A stretch of DNA of 64,000 nucleotides from Legionella maioricensis (GTDB lineage Bacteria > Pseudomonadota > Gammaproteobacteria > Legionellales > Legionellaceae), in assembly GCF_023618015.1 (NCBI RefSeq), contig NZ_JAJKBJ010000018.1, forward strand, positions 1 to 64,000, read 5' to 3'. The notes beneath the pieces are model-generated. The model was not told the origin of the DNA. It ran no database searches and was given only the letters and a program-made list of their open reading frames with translations. This document shows positions 9,673 to 18,589 of this stretch, piece after piece. The translations under genes were made by a program, and so were the position numbers. Numbering within the stretch: the first letter of the stretch is position 1; every line of letters begins with the position of its first letter.

Positions 9673-11142
9673 CTAGAATCGAGCATTCACTTGAGCTGTT
9701 GTGGTTTTTGTTGTCGTCCCCAGGAAACGAGTAGAGGCAACCGGCAATAATTGCCCACTGGCATTATCTCCCAGAGGATAAGCCTTATCATATTGATGCC
9801 CCACGGATAAGGATACATATTTCTGAACCCTAATGTTTAACGAAACGCCAATGGTGGATTTAGGCAGATTTAATGCAAGAGCTTCTGCTGATTCTCCATA
9901 ACCGACAGTGATAGAGGTTTTTTTATCAAAAAGAGTAAAATTGACGCTTACTTCAGAATTCCATGCAGAGGGGCGAGCACCAAAATCATTGTACGACAGG
10001 TTTTCAAAAGCGAATGGCCGTGTAGTCTGGACAATCTCACCATAAAAGGCCAGATGAAGCGGATCGATGCGTAGTTTTGCACGGGTATCATATGCTGGTA
10101 CCGTATGAACCAATAATTCTCTTGCTCCAAATCCACGGAAAGCCAAGAATCCACCTCTTCTGTTGCGGGCTCCTTCGAAATCCAAAAACTCATTATCTAC
10201 ATATTCTCCAGCATCGGTAACAATAGTGGATGCTCCCGTATTTTGCATCCCCCCTGAATCCGCTATATTCTGGACGTAACTAATGCCTGTACTGAATTTA
10301 AAATATGAATTTTCTAATACATAGCCCAAATTGGCGCCTGCATTATTGATAACACCATTTTTTTGACTTGTGAATGCATCCCCCTGAAATACGAAAATAG
10401 AGGCATTAAACCCATTTTTAGTTCCTGGCTGTTGAAAACCAAGCAGGATTGGACGTTCTCTAAAACGGCCTATGCGTGCTGATAAGGGGGCAAATAATAA
10501 AGAAGAACCATATTCACCAAAAGGAAGAAACATCTGTCCCCCAGAGAGATAGAGAGGAAATCGATTTAAATTCCCCCAAGTGAGGAAAGCAGTATTTAAG
10601 AAAATGGATGAATTGGCTACTCGTGTGGTAATCACTGTTTCATCAAATTTTTCAGCACTATTGGGATTATAGCTAATCCTCATAGTCCCAAATAATGAAT
10701 CCATTATTTCTGCAGTAAGATTTAAATTGGCCCCTGACAAATTGAGGTCGCTTTGAGTTTTACCATTTCTTGGCGGCACCTTCGGCGGCTTACGCACCGT
10801 GCCCAAACCTATAATTGATCCTCCTAATTCAATTCGAGGATAAGGTAAAGGCTGAATATGACTTTGCTTTAATTTATTATAATATTCCTGCCGCATTTTT
10901 AATATGGCCAAGTCCTGATTGTATATTGGTGCAGTATCATATTTATCGCGCACATTAACCTGAGGAAGAGCCAAAACCGGATCGAGAGGTTTTCTTTTTT
11001 CCATTTTGCGTTCTTTTTTTTCTAATGCGGCAATACGTTTTTCTAATTTACGAATTCGGTCAGAATCTGAAGACATTGCTGTTTTAGTAAACAACAAGAG
11101 AATGAAGAGACAAATGATTTTTTTAATACAACTACTTTGCAA
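9673..11142 (-). CDS. LbtU-family siderophore porin (outer membrane beta-barrel, DUF3573)
   Basis: The protein has 489 residues with a signal peptide (hydrophobic stretch after SCIKK, cleavage near TAMSS). A short coiled coil follows (about 24-50: SDRIRKLEKRIAALEKKERK), then a long beta-barrel of alternating aromatic strands ending in F. This architecture is that of LbtU, the Legionella porin that imports the siderophore legiobactin without TonB. The lbtABC genes are not here, so this may be a paralogue with another ligand. The start is TTG at 11142, supported by AAGGAG 8 bases upstream. No clear Fur box is visible in the 230-base upstream gap. Confidence 0.82.
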   Translation of the reverse strand: MQSSCIKKIICLFILLLFTKTAMSSDSDRIRKLEKRIAALEKKERKMEKRKPLDPVLALPQVNVRDKYDTAPIYNQDLAILKMRQEYYNKLKQSHIQPLPYPRIELGGSIIGLGTVRKPPKVPPRNGKTQSDLNLSGANLNLTAEIMDSLFGTMRISYNPNSAEKFDETVITTRVANSSIFLNTAFLTWGNLNRFPLYLSGGQMFLPFGEYGSSLLFAPLSARIGRFRERPILLGFQQPGTKNGFNASIFVFQGDAFTSQKNGVINNAGANLGYVLENSYFKFSTGISYVQNIADSGGMQNTGASTIVTDAGEYVDNEFLDFEGARNRRGGFLAFRGFGARELLVHTVPAYDTRAKLRIDPLHLAFYGEIVQTTRPFAFENLSYNDFGARPSAWNSEVSVNFTLFDKKTSITVGYGESAEALALNLPKSTIGVSLNIRVQKYVSLSVGHQYDKAYPLGDNASGQLLPVASTRFLGTTTKTTTAQVNARF

Positions 11143-11376
11143 CGCAAAATCTCCTTGTTGTAATTCAATAGTAAAGCCACTACAACAAGCAGAGCCTATT
11201 GCCTTTTGATTAATAAACCTTACTTACTTTAAAAACCAAGCTGCGCCCTTATTTATTTAATTTATAGAGCATAACTTCATGATTTTATAGGACGAGATTA
11301 TTCTTTACTCAATCTATTATTGTCAATACAGTTATTCATTAATGCTTTTGATTTTTGCTATCACGGCGTGTTTATT

Positions 11377-12924
11377 TCACTCATTAATTGTGTGCTTGAA
11401 AAAGTGACGGACTTTATTAACCATGCGATCAATAAGCGTTGCATGTTCTTTATTCTTATTCTGAGATTTTAAAGCACTGATGTTTTTATTAAGAAGCTTC
11501 CTGGCGAGAACAATTTCACTCATTTTCTCAATTAATTCAGGTTTTTGTGAGAACAATGTTTTAATATTGCTATGAGTTATCTCTATCACGGTACTTTCTG
11601 TTTTGACAACCATTGACGCACTGCACAGATCTCCTGTTAAAAGCGACATCTCACCAAAATATTGCCCATCACTCAAAGTGGCTACAAAATTTTCTGGTTG
11701 TATTTCATTAGAAATATAAACATCAATATTGCCTCTATAAATAATAAATAAAGAAGAGTTTTTCTGCCCATGCTCCAGCACCATCTCTGGAGGACCGTAA
11801 TAATGGCAGAGAGCGTTTGCGGCGAGTAGCGAGATCTCATTAGAGTTTAGTGAACTGAATAAATCAGTTTTTAGTAAAAAACCCTCCAGAACCGCTGGAG
11901 AGAGAATCTCTACAGGTTGTATTAAATCTATAGAGCTGATCCTGATCTGATTTCGGCGACATTGATACCATACAATAGATAATATCTCGTCATTAACCAA
12001 ATTCTCATTCATCTCTTTAGTATAATAAACTAACTTATAGAGATACTCCTCATTCTTTATTTCAGAAAGGGTCGCCACAGGTGATGGCTCACGCATTACT
12101 TTTGAGGATTGATGAGCCGCTGAGAGAATAATTTTTTTAAATTGCTCTGGAGAAATTTGATCTTGTAATGGAATCAGAAGCAGTACCCCATGTACTGGAT
12201 CAGGTTTTGAAAGATTCATTATCTGAAGTTTTGTAACCAATGAATTCGGTATGGAAAGATAATTATTATCTTGAGTCAGCAAGTTAACAAAGCGCCAATT
12301 CATATCGATGACCATACCTATAGGCCCCGAGGTAAAATTATCACTAATTTTTAGAGATGAACCAATAGTCAAAGCATTATTAATTTTTATCCAATCCCCT
12401 TCACTAAATTGTTTTAATGCATTGAGTCCAAGACCTGCAAAAACATCATTCAGCATGGCCTGCGCTGAATAACCTAAAATAATGGCCAATACACCAGAAG
12501 CCGTAAATAGTCCAAAAGCCGACTTAAAGAAAACAAAATGAATAATAGCCGCGATAATAAATAGGAACACAACACAAGAAACCAAATCTCTTAAAATCTT
12601 GCTTACCACAATGCCCTTACGGAGAAAAAAAGTATTCCATAACCAGTGCTCCAATAATTGATTAATCAATAAATAAAGGGATAACCACCAACAGCATTGA
12701 ATTATAATTTTTATAGTAGCTGTGTTTAAAGTTCTTTCAGAAGCAAGAAGGGGAAAGGGGGAGTACATTAATAGCAAGCTAAAAAAAATAAAGATGCCGC
12801 CCGCAAACCACAGCTTTCGATTTGAGCTTTTAACAACCCTTTTAATCATTTGGTCATAGAGAAAAATGGGAATAAATATCGCAACGATTAAACCGATGAT
12901 TTTTATTGTCTCGTTAAGCTCCAT
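11377..12924 (-). CDS. MscS-like channel with C-terminal cyclic-nucleotide-binding-type domain
   Basis: About 515 residues. The N-terminal part has five hydrophobic segments, then an MscS pore helix and beta domain (about 140-230: VLAIILGYSAQAMLNDVFAGL, GDWIKI, SIPNSLV). A C-terminal domain of about 110 residues has the Crp/cNMP fold (FIIYRGNIDVYI, DGQYFGEMSLLTGD). Known relatives are mechanosensitive channels gated or modulated by cyclic nucleotides. The phosphate-binding cassette reads GEMSLLTGDLCSAS, without the Arg normally found before S/A-A, so nucleotide binding is doubtful. I favour the ATG at 12924 (AAGGA about 12 bases upstream) over the one at 12939, which lies directly after AAGG. 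Confidence 0.88.
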   Translation of the reverse strand: MELNETIKIIGLIVAIFIPIFLYDQMIKRVVKSSNRKLWFAGGIFIFFSLLLMYSPFPLLASERTLNTATIKIIIQCCWWLSLYLLINQLLEHWLWNTFFLRKGIVVSKILRDLVSCVVFLFIIAAIIHFVFFKSAFGLFTASGVLAIILGYSAQAMLNDVFAGLGLNALKQFSEGDWIKINNALTIGSSLKISDNFTSGPIGMVIDMNWRFVNLLTQDNNYLSIPNSLVTKLQIMNLSKPDPVHGVLLLIPLQDQISPEQFKKIILSAAHQSSKVMREPSPVATLSEIKNEEYLYKLVYYTKEMNENLVNDEILSIVWYQCRRNQIRISSIDLIQPVEILSPAVLEGFLLKTDLFSSLNSNEISLLAANALCHYYGPPEMVLEHGQKNSSLFIIYRGNIDVYISNEIQPENFVATLSDGQYFGEMSLLTGDLCSASMVVKTESTVIEITHSNIKTLFSQKPELIEKMSEIVLARKLLNKNISALKSQNKNKEHATLIDRMVNKVRHFFKHTINE

Positions 12925-13001
12925 AGGAATACCTGTCATCCTTAATAAAACTAATTGAACCCTCTTTCTCCAGCATCATCTTTATGTATTTAGACAGTCG
13001 G

Positions 13002-13196
13002 TCAAGATCTTTTCCTGATACGCTTGATCCAATACCAAAAAGATTGCCAAAAGGCAGCAATAAACAGGACTAAGGTAATCAGTAAGATGGCTATGACCAT
13101 TTGAATAATATTAAATTTAAGCGAATCATGAGCAACAAACCAGCTGGTGATCGAACCGGCTATGACCATGAATATCCTGACGAGCCATCCTATCAT
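13002..13196 (-). CDS. Small two-helix membrane protein, hypothetical
   Basis: A 64-residue protein. I chose the ATG at 13196 because a GGAG element lies at ideal distance; a longer frame reaching 13316 has no ribosome site. It has two transmembrane helices (about residues 3-20 and 30-53) and ends with a basic WIKRIRKRS tail. No known domain. It lies 77 bases upstream of the cNMP-domain channel on the same strand and could be co-transcribed. Function unknown. Confidence 0.6.
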   Translation of the reverse strand: MIGWLVRIFMVIAGSITSWFVAHDSLKFNIIQMVIAILLITLVLFIAAFWQSFWYWIKRIRKRS

Positions 13197-13473
13197 GGAC
13201 CTTCTCCTGCACTTATATAAATGGGGTGAATCTCCTTTAACTACCAAACCATCGTTGATAAACTTTATTATAAGTTCCATCCACCTGCATTTGAGCGATG
13301 TCTCTCTTTTAAGCATATACTTAAATTTTTATTAATCCAGAAGAAAGACAAGCAAAAAATTAGTGCTGGAAAATAGGTAGCTCTCTCAATAAGTACGGGA
13401 AACATTATCTCGAACCGACGATAGTCAGTTTTTCAAAAAGCACATTTATTAATCTTATTTTACAATTTATATG

Positions 13474-13498
13474 AAATTGTCGTCCGCAAAGGCGGGAC
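13474..13498. repeat. Short palindromic hairpin followed by A-run
   Basis: TTGTCGTC-CGC, loop AAAG, then GCG-G-GACGACAA with one bulged base and seven A residues on the right. It is in the roughly 250-base gap downstream of the heme-oxygenase-like gene, where it may terminate transcription or be a solitary REP-type unit. I see nothing else in this gap. Confidence 0.45.
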
Positions 13499-13564
13499 GA
13501 CAAAAAAAGTAGTAATACCTTAAGTTATTGGTTCGGAAAACACTGCTCGTCCAAAGTACCGATT

Positions 13565-14329
13565 TTATTTTGGAGCAGCAAAACTGGAATATGCTGTACC
13601 GACTGCTGCTGCAAGTCCGATAGCAGAAAGAGCAAACATTGCATAGCGGCAACCGCTGTTATAATTTGAATGTTGCGAGGTTATTTTTTCTGGCAGGACA
13701 CGCCCCTCTTCCATTTGGTCTAATAACTCAATATGCAGTTGAAGAAAATCCTCCACAGCATCAACAAATTGAGTTTCCTCACTTGCAGTTAATACAGACT
13801 GATTAATGAAAGTACTAAGGGGATCTGTTTGATTTAAAACGCTGTTGTAGAATTCACCTTTAAATCTATTATTAAAGATTCGCTGCATATAAGTATTGAA
13901 AGTCTGAGCATTAACGGCATCACTAAAACATCGAACTGAAAAATAAGCAAATAAGGAGACCGGATCTGCCACCGCTATTTTAGCCATCATCTGTTTTACC
14001 GCAGGACATATCATATCGTCTTTAATGACGCTTAATTTCTCGGGGTCAGACAGAGAGGTTTTCATTTCACGCAGGTCATTTTTAAGGTGTTCAGAGCGGT
14101 CAACCCAGGGCTCTTTATTAAAAAGACCAAGATAAAGAGTATCGCCATTAATTAATTGATTTAAACGAAATTCCATTGCCTGATAGAGTGCCACATATTG
14201 GATGAAAAGATGAATACAATCCATTTTAATGGGTAAATCGTCTGCCTTCTCAAAACGAAGTCGTAACATAAAATCAGTATTTTCTGCCAACCTGCGTTTT
14301 AAATTTTCCTGAATAATAAGTCGACTCAT
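13565..14329 (-). CDS. Tail-anchored heme-oxygenase-like protein, probably not a canonical heme oxygenase
   Basis: A 254-residue helical protein. The ATG at 14329 has AAGGA eight bases upstream; the TTG at 14347 is less likely. Several segments follow the order seen in heme oxygenases: an N-terminal LKRRLAENTDFM (compare AENAEFM in mammalian HO), IQYVALYQAMEFRLN, and later GEFYNSVLNQ...ASEETQFVDAVEDFLQLHIELLDQM. The proximal heme His and the distal GDLSGG motif are not visible (FSVRCFSDAV occupies the latter position). A hydrophobic C-terminal helix (about 228-248) resembles the tail anchor of eukaryotic HO-1. The fold assignment is by eye; it may instead be an unrelated helical effector. Confidence 0.5.
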   Translation of the reverse strand: MSRLIIQENLKRRLAENTDFMLRLRFEKADDLPIKMDCIHLFIQYVALYQAMEFRLNQLINGDTLYLGLFNKEPWVDRSEHLKNDLREMKTSLSDPEKLSVIKDDMICPAVKQMMAKIAVADPVSLFAYFSVRCFSDAVNAQTFNTYMQRIFNNRFKGEFYNSVLNQTDPLSTFINQSVLTASEETQFVDAVEDFLQLHIELLDQMEEGRVLPEKITSQHSNYNSGCRYAMFALSAIGLAAAVGTAYSSFAAPK

Positions 14330-14491
14330 TAGAATATTCCTTTTCAATTAATGCCTATAAAAATCCAATTATTCTAGGGTCTGTTTACAATGGCTCCTTC
14401 GACATCTTGAGAACAAGTCGCCGTTGTTGCAAATTGATCTGCTTAATCCCGCGTACGAAACATGGAGGGCGGGGTAAACGGGTTTATTACC

Positions 14492-15370
14492 TCACTGCGC
14501 AGTTTCCCCCCCTAATAATTGATCTTCTAATTGAGTTCCTCCTTTATCTGCAGGTGAAGGCAAAGAAAGAGCTGGTGCTGGATTTTTTAACGCCTCCGTT
14601 AAACTGATAAATTTATATCCATTTTTTTGGTACATTTCTAGAACATCACCTAATAAATAGCTATTAATAAGGTTGGCATGAATTAACAAAATCTGTTTTG
14701 AGGATTGTCCTTTTGCTCTGTTTTCTGCTCTTAACGTTTGTTTCCAAATATAGTCCAAATAACGAGGCTTTAATTTTTTAAGAATATAGGCTTCTCGCAC
14801 ACGAAATGGCACTTTATAAGCCATTTCATTAAAATTAAAATCTTTACTGTCAATCGTTACTGGCGCAATGGTGTAATGATGTTCAGTAAGATAATCATGA
14901 ACTTTCGGTTTTGAATTTTTGTTGCCCTCAGCAAGGTAGGGGTAACGAAAATATTTGGGTTCAGTCATGAGCGGAGTCAGGATTTTATCAGCCTTATCCA
15001 CATCAGCAATATACTTTTCGGCACTCATTTGATTTAAGTTATAATGCGAATAAGTATGATTACCCAACATAAGACCCGCTTTACGAAACTCCTCCAGAAA
15101 GGACCACTGACCTTTTTCTATTGCTCCGGCAATCACAAACCCGGTAGCGGGAACTTTATATTTAGTAAATGCTTCTATTATCTTGTTAAAGCGATCTATG
15201 GAGCGTTTTTGATTGTTAGGCGTATTCATTTGTGACGCAACAAGAGGTAAATCATCTATAGTAATAGCAATTTCACGCTCTTGTTCAGCAAAACATACTG
15301 AAGAAAATAAAGTGGTTAGCAGAAATATTAATTTAAACCTTGATAGTCCCTTATCCAGTTTAGATTTCAT
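14492..15370 (-). CDS. Polysaccharide deacetylase family protein (NodB domain), secreted
   Basis: A signal peptide (about 1-28, cleavage after VCFA) precedes a NodB-type carbohydrate esterase 4 domain. ITIDDLP gives the catalytic Asp and metal Asp; NHTYSHYNLN gives the His-x3-5-His metal ligands; YFRYPYLAEGN is motif 3. The enzymes remove acetyl or related groups from peptidoglycan or other polysaccharides in the periplasm. Length is 292. The last 25 residues (from about LSLPSPADKGG) have the look of translated repeat DNA and may be a later extension beyond the natural end SLTEALKNPA. Confidence 0.85.
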   Translation of the reverse strand: MKSKLDKGLSRFKLIFLLTTLFSSVCFAEQEREIAITIDDLPLVASQMNTPNNQKRSIDRFNKIIEAFTKYKVPATGFVIAGAIEKGQWSFLEEFRKAGLMLGNHTYSHYNLNQMSAEKYIADVDKADKILTPLMTEPKYFRYPYLAEGNKNSKPKVHDYLTEHHYTIAPVTIDSKDFNFNEMAYKVPFRVREAYILKKLKPRYLDYIWKQTLRAENRAKGQSSKQILLIHANLINSYLLGDVLEMYQKNGYKFISLTEALKNPAPALSLPSPADKGGTQLEDQLLGGETAQ

Positions 15371-15510
15371 TTTAAAATATGCCTTAGTTAGAAAATCCAG
15401 GTTCTATTAATCTATCATTATAATTTAGTGGAGAACAATCGGTCTGACTCATAAATATTTACTTTATCTTTAAGCACATAGCTACGAGAGAGATTTATAA
15501 CATAACTTCA

Positions 15511-16485
15511 CTACGTACCTTTTCCTAATAAACTTGCCTTCTCGTCATCCTCAGTAAACTCGGTGGCCTCTTCTTTAATTGAGAAAAGATTACTTTTTAT
15601 ATCCTTCATTTTCTCAATTATTGGGCTATTAGAAATAGTAAAAATTGGATCTAATTTAAAGGTAGTACAAATTTCATTAATAAACCCCTTGAATCCAAAT
15701 GTAATCGCTATTTCTTCTGATTCTTCCAGACTGTGTCTTAAATGCTCTTCTACTTTATCCAGATATTTATCATCACCGGCCTCACCAGATGTAATTAGTG
15801 CATTAATGGCTCCTTGAACTTCCCTGCTTATATTATCGCAGAGTGATTGTAATATCCTTCTCTCATCGCTTGAGAGCGTGGGATCAACCATACATTCTTT
15901 TGTAATTTTTTCTAGTTTTCCTTTTTTTTGGTAATTGTCATGAATCTCTGAATTTTCCATTTGGCTTAATAATGAAGTAACATACTGTTCTTCGCTTTTT
16001 AGCAGAGGAATTGATTTTTTTTCAAAAGTTTTTTTTTCATCTAATGAATTTTTGCAGGCTGCTGCTGTTTGTAATAAAACGCTTAATAATAGTTTTTCTT
16101 CTGAAGATTCAGTTAAAGATTTTTTAGTCTCCATCAAAGCTATGAGTTTCTTGAACTCCTCTCGAGTAGTAGTCTCTGGAATAATAAAACCTTTAGGTTC
16201 ATCTTGAGGTGCTTTTAGAGCTTCCATACGCTTAAGTTGCTGCTCGATATCCTTTTTTCCTTCATATCTGAACGCCAGTTCAGCTTTATTTTGCTCTAAC
16301 ATCTCATTATACTGTTTCCTGGTGATGCGCCCTTCTTCTAAAGTTACGTCTAATCCCTCGTCAATTTCATAGAGAGTGTTTACAATTACAACATCATTAA
16401 CCTCTTTTATTTGATTAAGCCCTTTGATGGCTGCCTGAACTGCCTTACTTACCTCTTCAGCAGATAGTGTTTCTAAAGAAGACAT
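15511..16485 (-). CDS. Unknown helical protein, candidate Dot/Icm effector
   Basis: The protein has 324 residues. The ATG at 16485 is chosen because GAGGT lies 8 bases upstream; the longer frame to 16530 has no ribosome site. It is predicted almost wholly alpha-helical, rich in Glu/Lys, with coiled-coil potential (about 55-90 and 145-190). There is no signal peptide or membrane segment and no known domain. The C-terminus contains EEATE at positions -20 to -16 and an acidic TEDDEK, matching the E-block feature (EExxE near the end) described for Legionella translocated substrates. Effector status is inference; the molecular activity is unknown. Confidence 0.65.
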   Translation of the reverse strand: MSSLETLSAEEVSKAVQAAIKGLNQIKEVNDVVIVNTLYEIDEGLDVTLEEGRITRKQYNEMLEQNKAELAFRYEGKKDIEQQLKRMEALKAPQDEPKGFIIPETTTREEFKKLIALMETKKSLTESSEEKLLLSVLLQTAAACKNSLDEKKTFEKKSIPLLKSEEQYVTSLLSQMENSEIHDNYQKKGKLEKITKECMVDPTLSSDERRILQSLCDNISREVQGAINALITSGEAGDDKYLDKVEEHLRHSLEESEEIAITFGFKGFINEICTTFKLDPIFTISNSPIIEKMKDIKSNLFSIKEEATEFTEDDEKASLLGKGT

Positions 16486-16617
16486 AGTAATTACCTCAAA
16501 TAAAGCCCATATTGGGTAATTATAGAGCATTACAGATAAATTTAACCACTATTTTCAGAAAAGAGATTAACTCTCTCTGAATAAGTATGATAACTATTTG
16601 AAATATAAATAATTAAA

Positions 16618-16645
16618 TTGTTTCAGTCGGCTCACGCTTTATAAT
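16618..16645 (+). promoter_or_regulatory. Probable sigma-70 promoter of the GNAT gene
   Basis: A -35 TTGTTT (16618-16623), a 16-base spacer and a perfect -10 TATAAT (16640-16645) lie about 90 bases upstream of the GNAT start. A GGAGA ribosome site precedes that ATG. Confidence 0.55.
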
Positions 16646-16733
16646 ATTCTGCAATAAAAAAGGACATAGTTTAGACTTTCACTTTTTTTATATTTTTATT
16701 GAAATTAAATTTTAGAGAATATGGAGAAATATA

Positions 16734-17198
16734 ATGCTCCCTCGCAATGTTATGATTTCTGATCTTGAAATAATCAACTCCTTAATTCGAGAATCCAAAG
16801 GATTTTGGGGATACTCAGACGCTTTTTTAGATGACTTCATGAAACAGTGGGGAGTCAAAGAAACTTATATTCATTCTAATGACCTAATCCTTTTTGGAAA
16901 AGGAGAGGGGTTAATTGGTTTGTACGCTTTTAAAATAAATGATGACGAGGCTCCTGAGCTGGATTTATTTTTTATCAATCGCAAACAAATTGGCCAAGGA
17001 ATAGGAAAAATCATGTGGCAGCACGCATTAGACCATGCTCTAAAACACCATTGGACTGAATTTAAAATCATAGCCGATCCCAATGCCGAACCATTTTATA
17101 AACGTATGGGAGCAACAACCATAGGAACATTTGAATCATTTCCTGGCCGATTTGTTCCGGTAATGAAGATGAAATTGAATATAGAGGCTGAGCTTTAA
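16734..17198 (+). CDS. GNAT family N-acetyltransferase
   Basis: A 154-residue acetyl-CoA-dependent transferase. The central motif A is QIGQGIGKIMWQHALDHA (about 82-100), giving the pyrophosphate-binding Q/RxxGxG loop. The C-terminal strand (WTEFKIIADPNAEPFYKRMGATTIG) is the standard motif B with the conserved FY and GA. The substrate is unknown. The gene stands alone: a good promoter upstream and a repeat region downstream. Confidence 0.88.
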   Translation: MLPRNVMISDLEIINSLIRESKGFWGYSDAFLDDFMKQWGVKETYIHSNDLILFGKGEGLIGLYAFKINDDEAPELDLFFINRKQIGQGIGKIMWQHALDHALKHHWTEFKIIADPNAEPFYKRMGATTIGTFESFPGRFVPVMKMKLNIEAEL

Positions 17199-17205
17199 GC
17201 CTGAG

Positions 17206-17338
17206 TGCAGGCATACCAGGGATCTGTGGCAGGGAAACCCGGGTTACGCCTGCGGCTGCACCCAGGCTACGTCTTTAATATTTTTCAGAAATTATCTTAA
17301 GTAAGCGCCATTAGCTGCAAGCAACCGGGCTACAGTTT
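17206..17338. repeat. Interspersed repeat-like segment (CCCGGGTTACGC type)
   Basis: This intergenic stretch contains AACCCGGGTTACGCC, GCACCCAGGCTACG and, further right, GCAAGCAACCGGGCTAC. These are pieces of a repeat type common in Gammaproteobacterial intergenic DNA, here apparently as a degraded multi-unit copy. It lies between two convergent genes and is more GC-rich than its surroundings. Assignment is from motif recall only. Confidence 0.45.
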
Positions 17339-17361
17339 ATTTTTTCACCTTTATATATCGC

Positions 17362-17766
17362 TTACTCTAATCCAATAGATTTTGGATCACAGCGATATGC
17401 ATTACCTAAATTGGTTACATTGGTTTGTTCCGATCCCCCACTCATGAAACCACCATGACGATCAAAGGAGCCACTCATAGAACCGGTAACTCCAGCTCGA
17501 TTGGTGATTAACTGAATATAATTTGCGCCTAATCTGCTTGCTTTATTCTTAAGATCATTCATCGCACCTTCTTCTAAATTACGGTTAGAGGTATAACTTC
17601 CCGTAAAGAAATTACCTTGGTTGCCAACAACCTGACCTAAATACTTGCATCCTTTAGGAGCAGGATTTGGGGCAGCAATAATGCGAGCGGCTTGCGGGTC
17701 TATTGGAATTGATGAACAACCACCAATCATAATAGCCAAGGCTGAAATGGAAAGTAATTTTTTCAT
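17362..17766 (-). CDS. DUF4156 family lipoprotein
   Basis: A 134-residue lipoprotein with a lipobox (MIGGCSS, Cys17) after a basic N-terminus and hydrophobic stretch. The mature part shows the DUF4156 pattern: CKYLGQVVGNQGNFF, NLEEGAMNDLKNKASRLGANYIQL, and a terminal AYRC that probably pairs with the first mature Cys. A Gly/Ser-rich segment (GSMSGSFDRHGGFMSGGS) interrupts the last strands. The family function is unknown. Likely anchored in the outer membrane facing the periplasm. Confidence 0.83.
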   Translation of the reverse strand: MKKLLSISALAIMIGGCSSIPIDPQAARIIAAPNPAPKGCKYLGQVVGNQGNFFTGSYTSNRNLEEGAMNDLKNKASRLGANYIQLITNRAGVTGSMSGSFDRHGGFMSGGSEQTNVTNLGNAYRCDPKSIGLE

Positions 17767-18065
17767 AGCGACTACCTTTATTTTAAGATAATTTATGAAC
17801 CTAAATTCGACAGTTTTTTTAACTGTTGCGTTTAGATTGAATAATGCAAGAGCATATTAATTGTTCTATTTTAGGAATACAAGCCCATAAAGTGCCCAGC
17901 ACTCATAAAAAATTCGACTCTTATAAGCCCCCATTTTCCTAGGAACTGTTAATAGTTGGCTTGACGTTCCTCTAAAAATAACTTGCCAACAGACCTTACA
18001 AAAAAAATATACTAGAATTAATACAGGAACATCATGACGTCTATTTCAATCATTCATAAGGGAAT

Positions 18066-18572
18066 ATGATGCAAACCTATCTCATCACTACAAAACATCT
18101 TGGTCTGCGTTTTATCAGAAAAGAAGATGCCCAACATTTAGAGCGCATAGATAAGGATCCTGAAGTAAAGGAATTTTATCCCGAGGGTACATTGACTGAT
18201 CAGGAAATCAAAGACTTTATCAAGGAATCCATAGCGACTTACAAAAATAAGCACTTGCCTTGTTTCGTCATTTTTCAACTTAAAAATGATAGTTTTGTTG
18301 GAGAAGCCTATTTTAATCAAATTGAAACAGGAGAAATTAAAGTAGGCTATCTTTTTCATAAAAAATACTGGAATAAAGGGTATGCCACTGAAGTACTAAA
18401 AGCACTCCTTAACTGGGCAAAAATTTATATTGATACGGATTATATTATTGCTTTTGCAGACGTAGAAAATACTGCCTCATTTCACGTCATGAGAAAATGT
18501 GGCATGAAATATTATAAAGAAGGGACTTATCTGGGTATGAGATGTTATTTTTATCGCATAAAAAATCGCTAA
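18066..18572 (+). CDS. GNAT family N-acetyltransferase (RimJ/RimL-like)
   Basis: A 168-residue GNAT protein of the RimJ/RimL branch (Acetyltransf_3). It starts with the strand LGLRFIRKEDAQHLERIDKDPEV, contains VGYLFHKKYWNKGYATEVLKALLNWA (motif A, acetyl-CoA binding) and ends with ENTASFHVMRKCGMKYY, the typical N-x2-S-x-x-x-x-x-K-x-G-M signature. AAGGGA precedes tandem ATG codons. Members acetylate N-terminal amino groups or small amines; the substrate is unknown. It faces argE convergently with only 17 bases between. Confidence 0.9.
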   Translation: MMQTYLITTKHLGLRFIRKEDAQHLERIDKDPEVKEFYPEGTLTDQEIKDFIKESIATYKNKHLPCFVIFQLKNDSFVGEAYFNQIETGEIKVGYLFHKKYWNKGYATEVLKALLNWAKIYIDTDYIIAFADVENTASFHVMRKCGMKYYKEGTYLGMRCYFYRIKNR

Positions 18573-18589
18573 CTGAAGCAACTTAGCCC

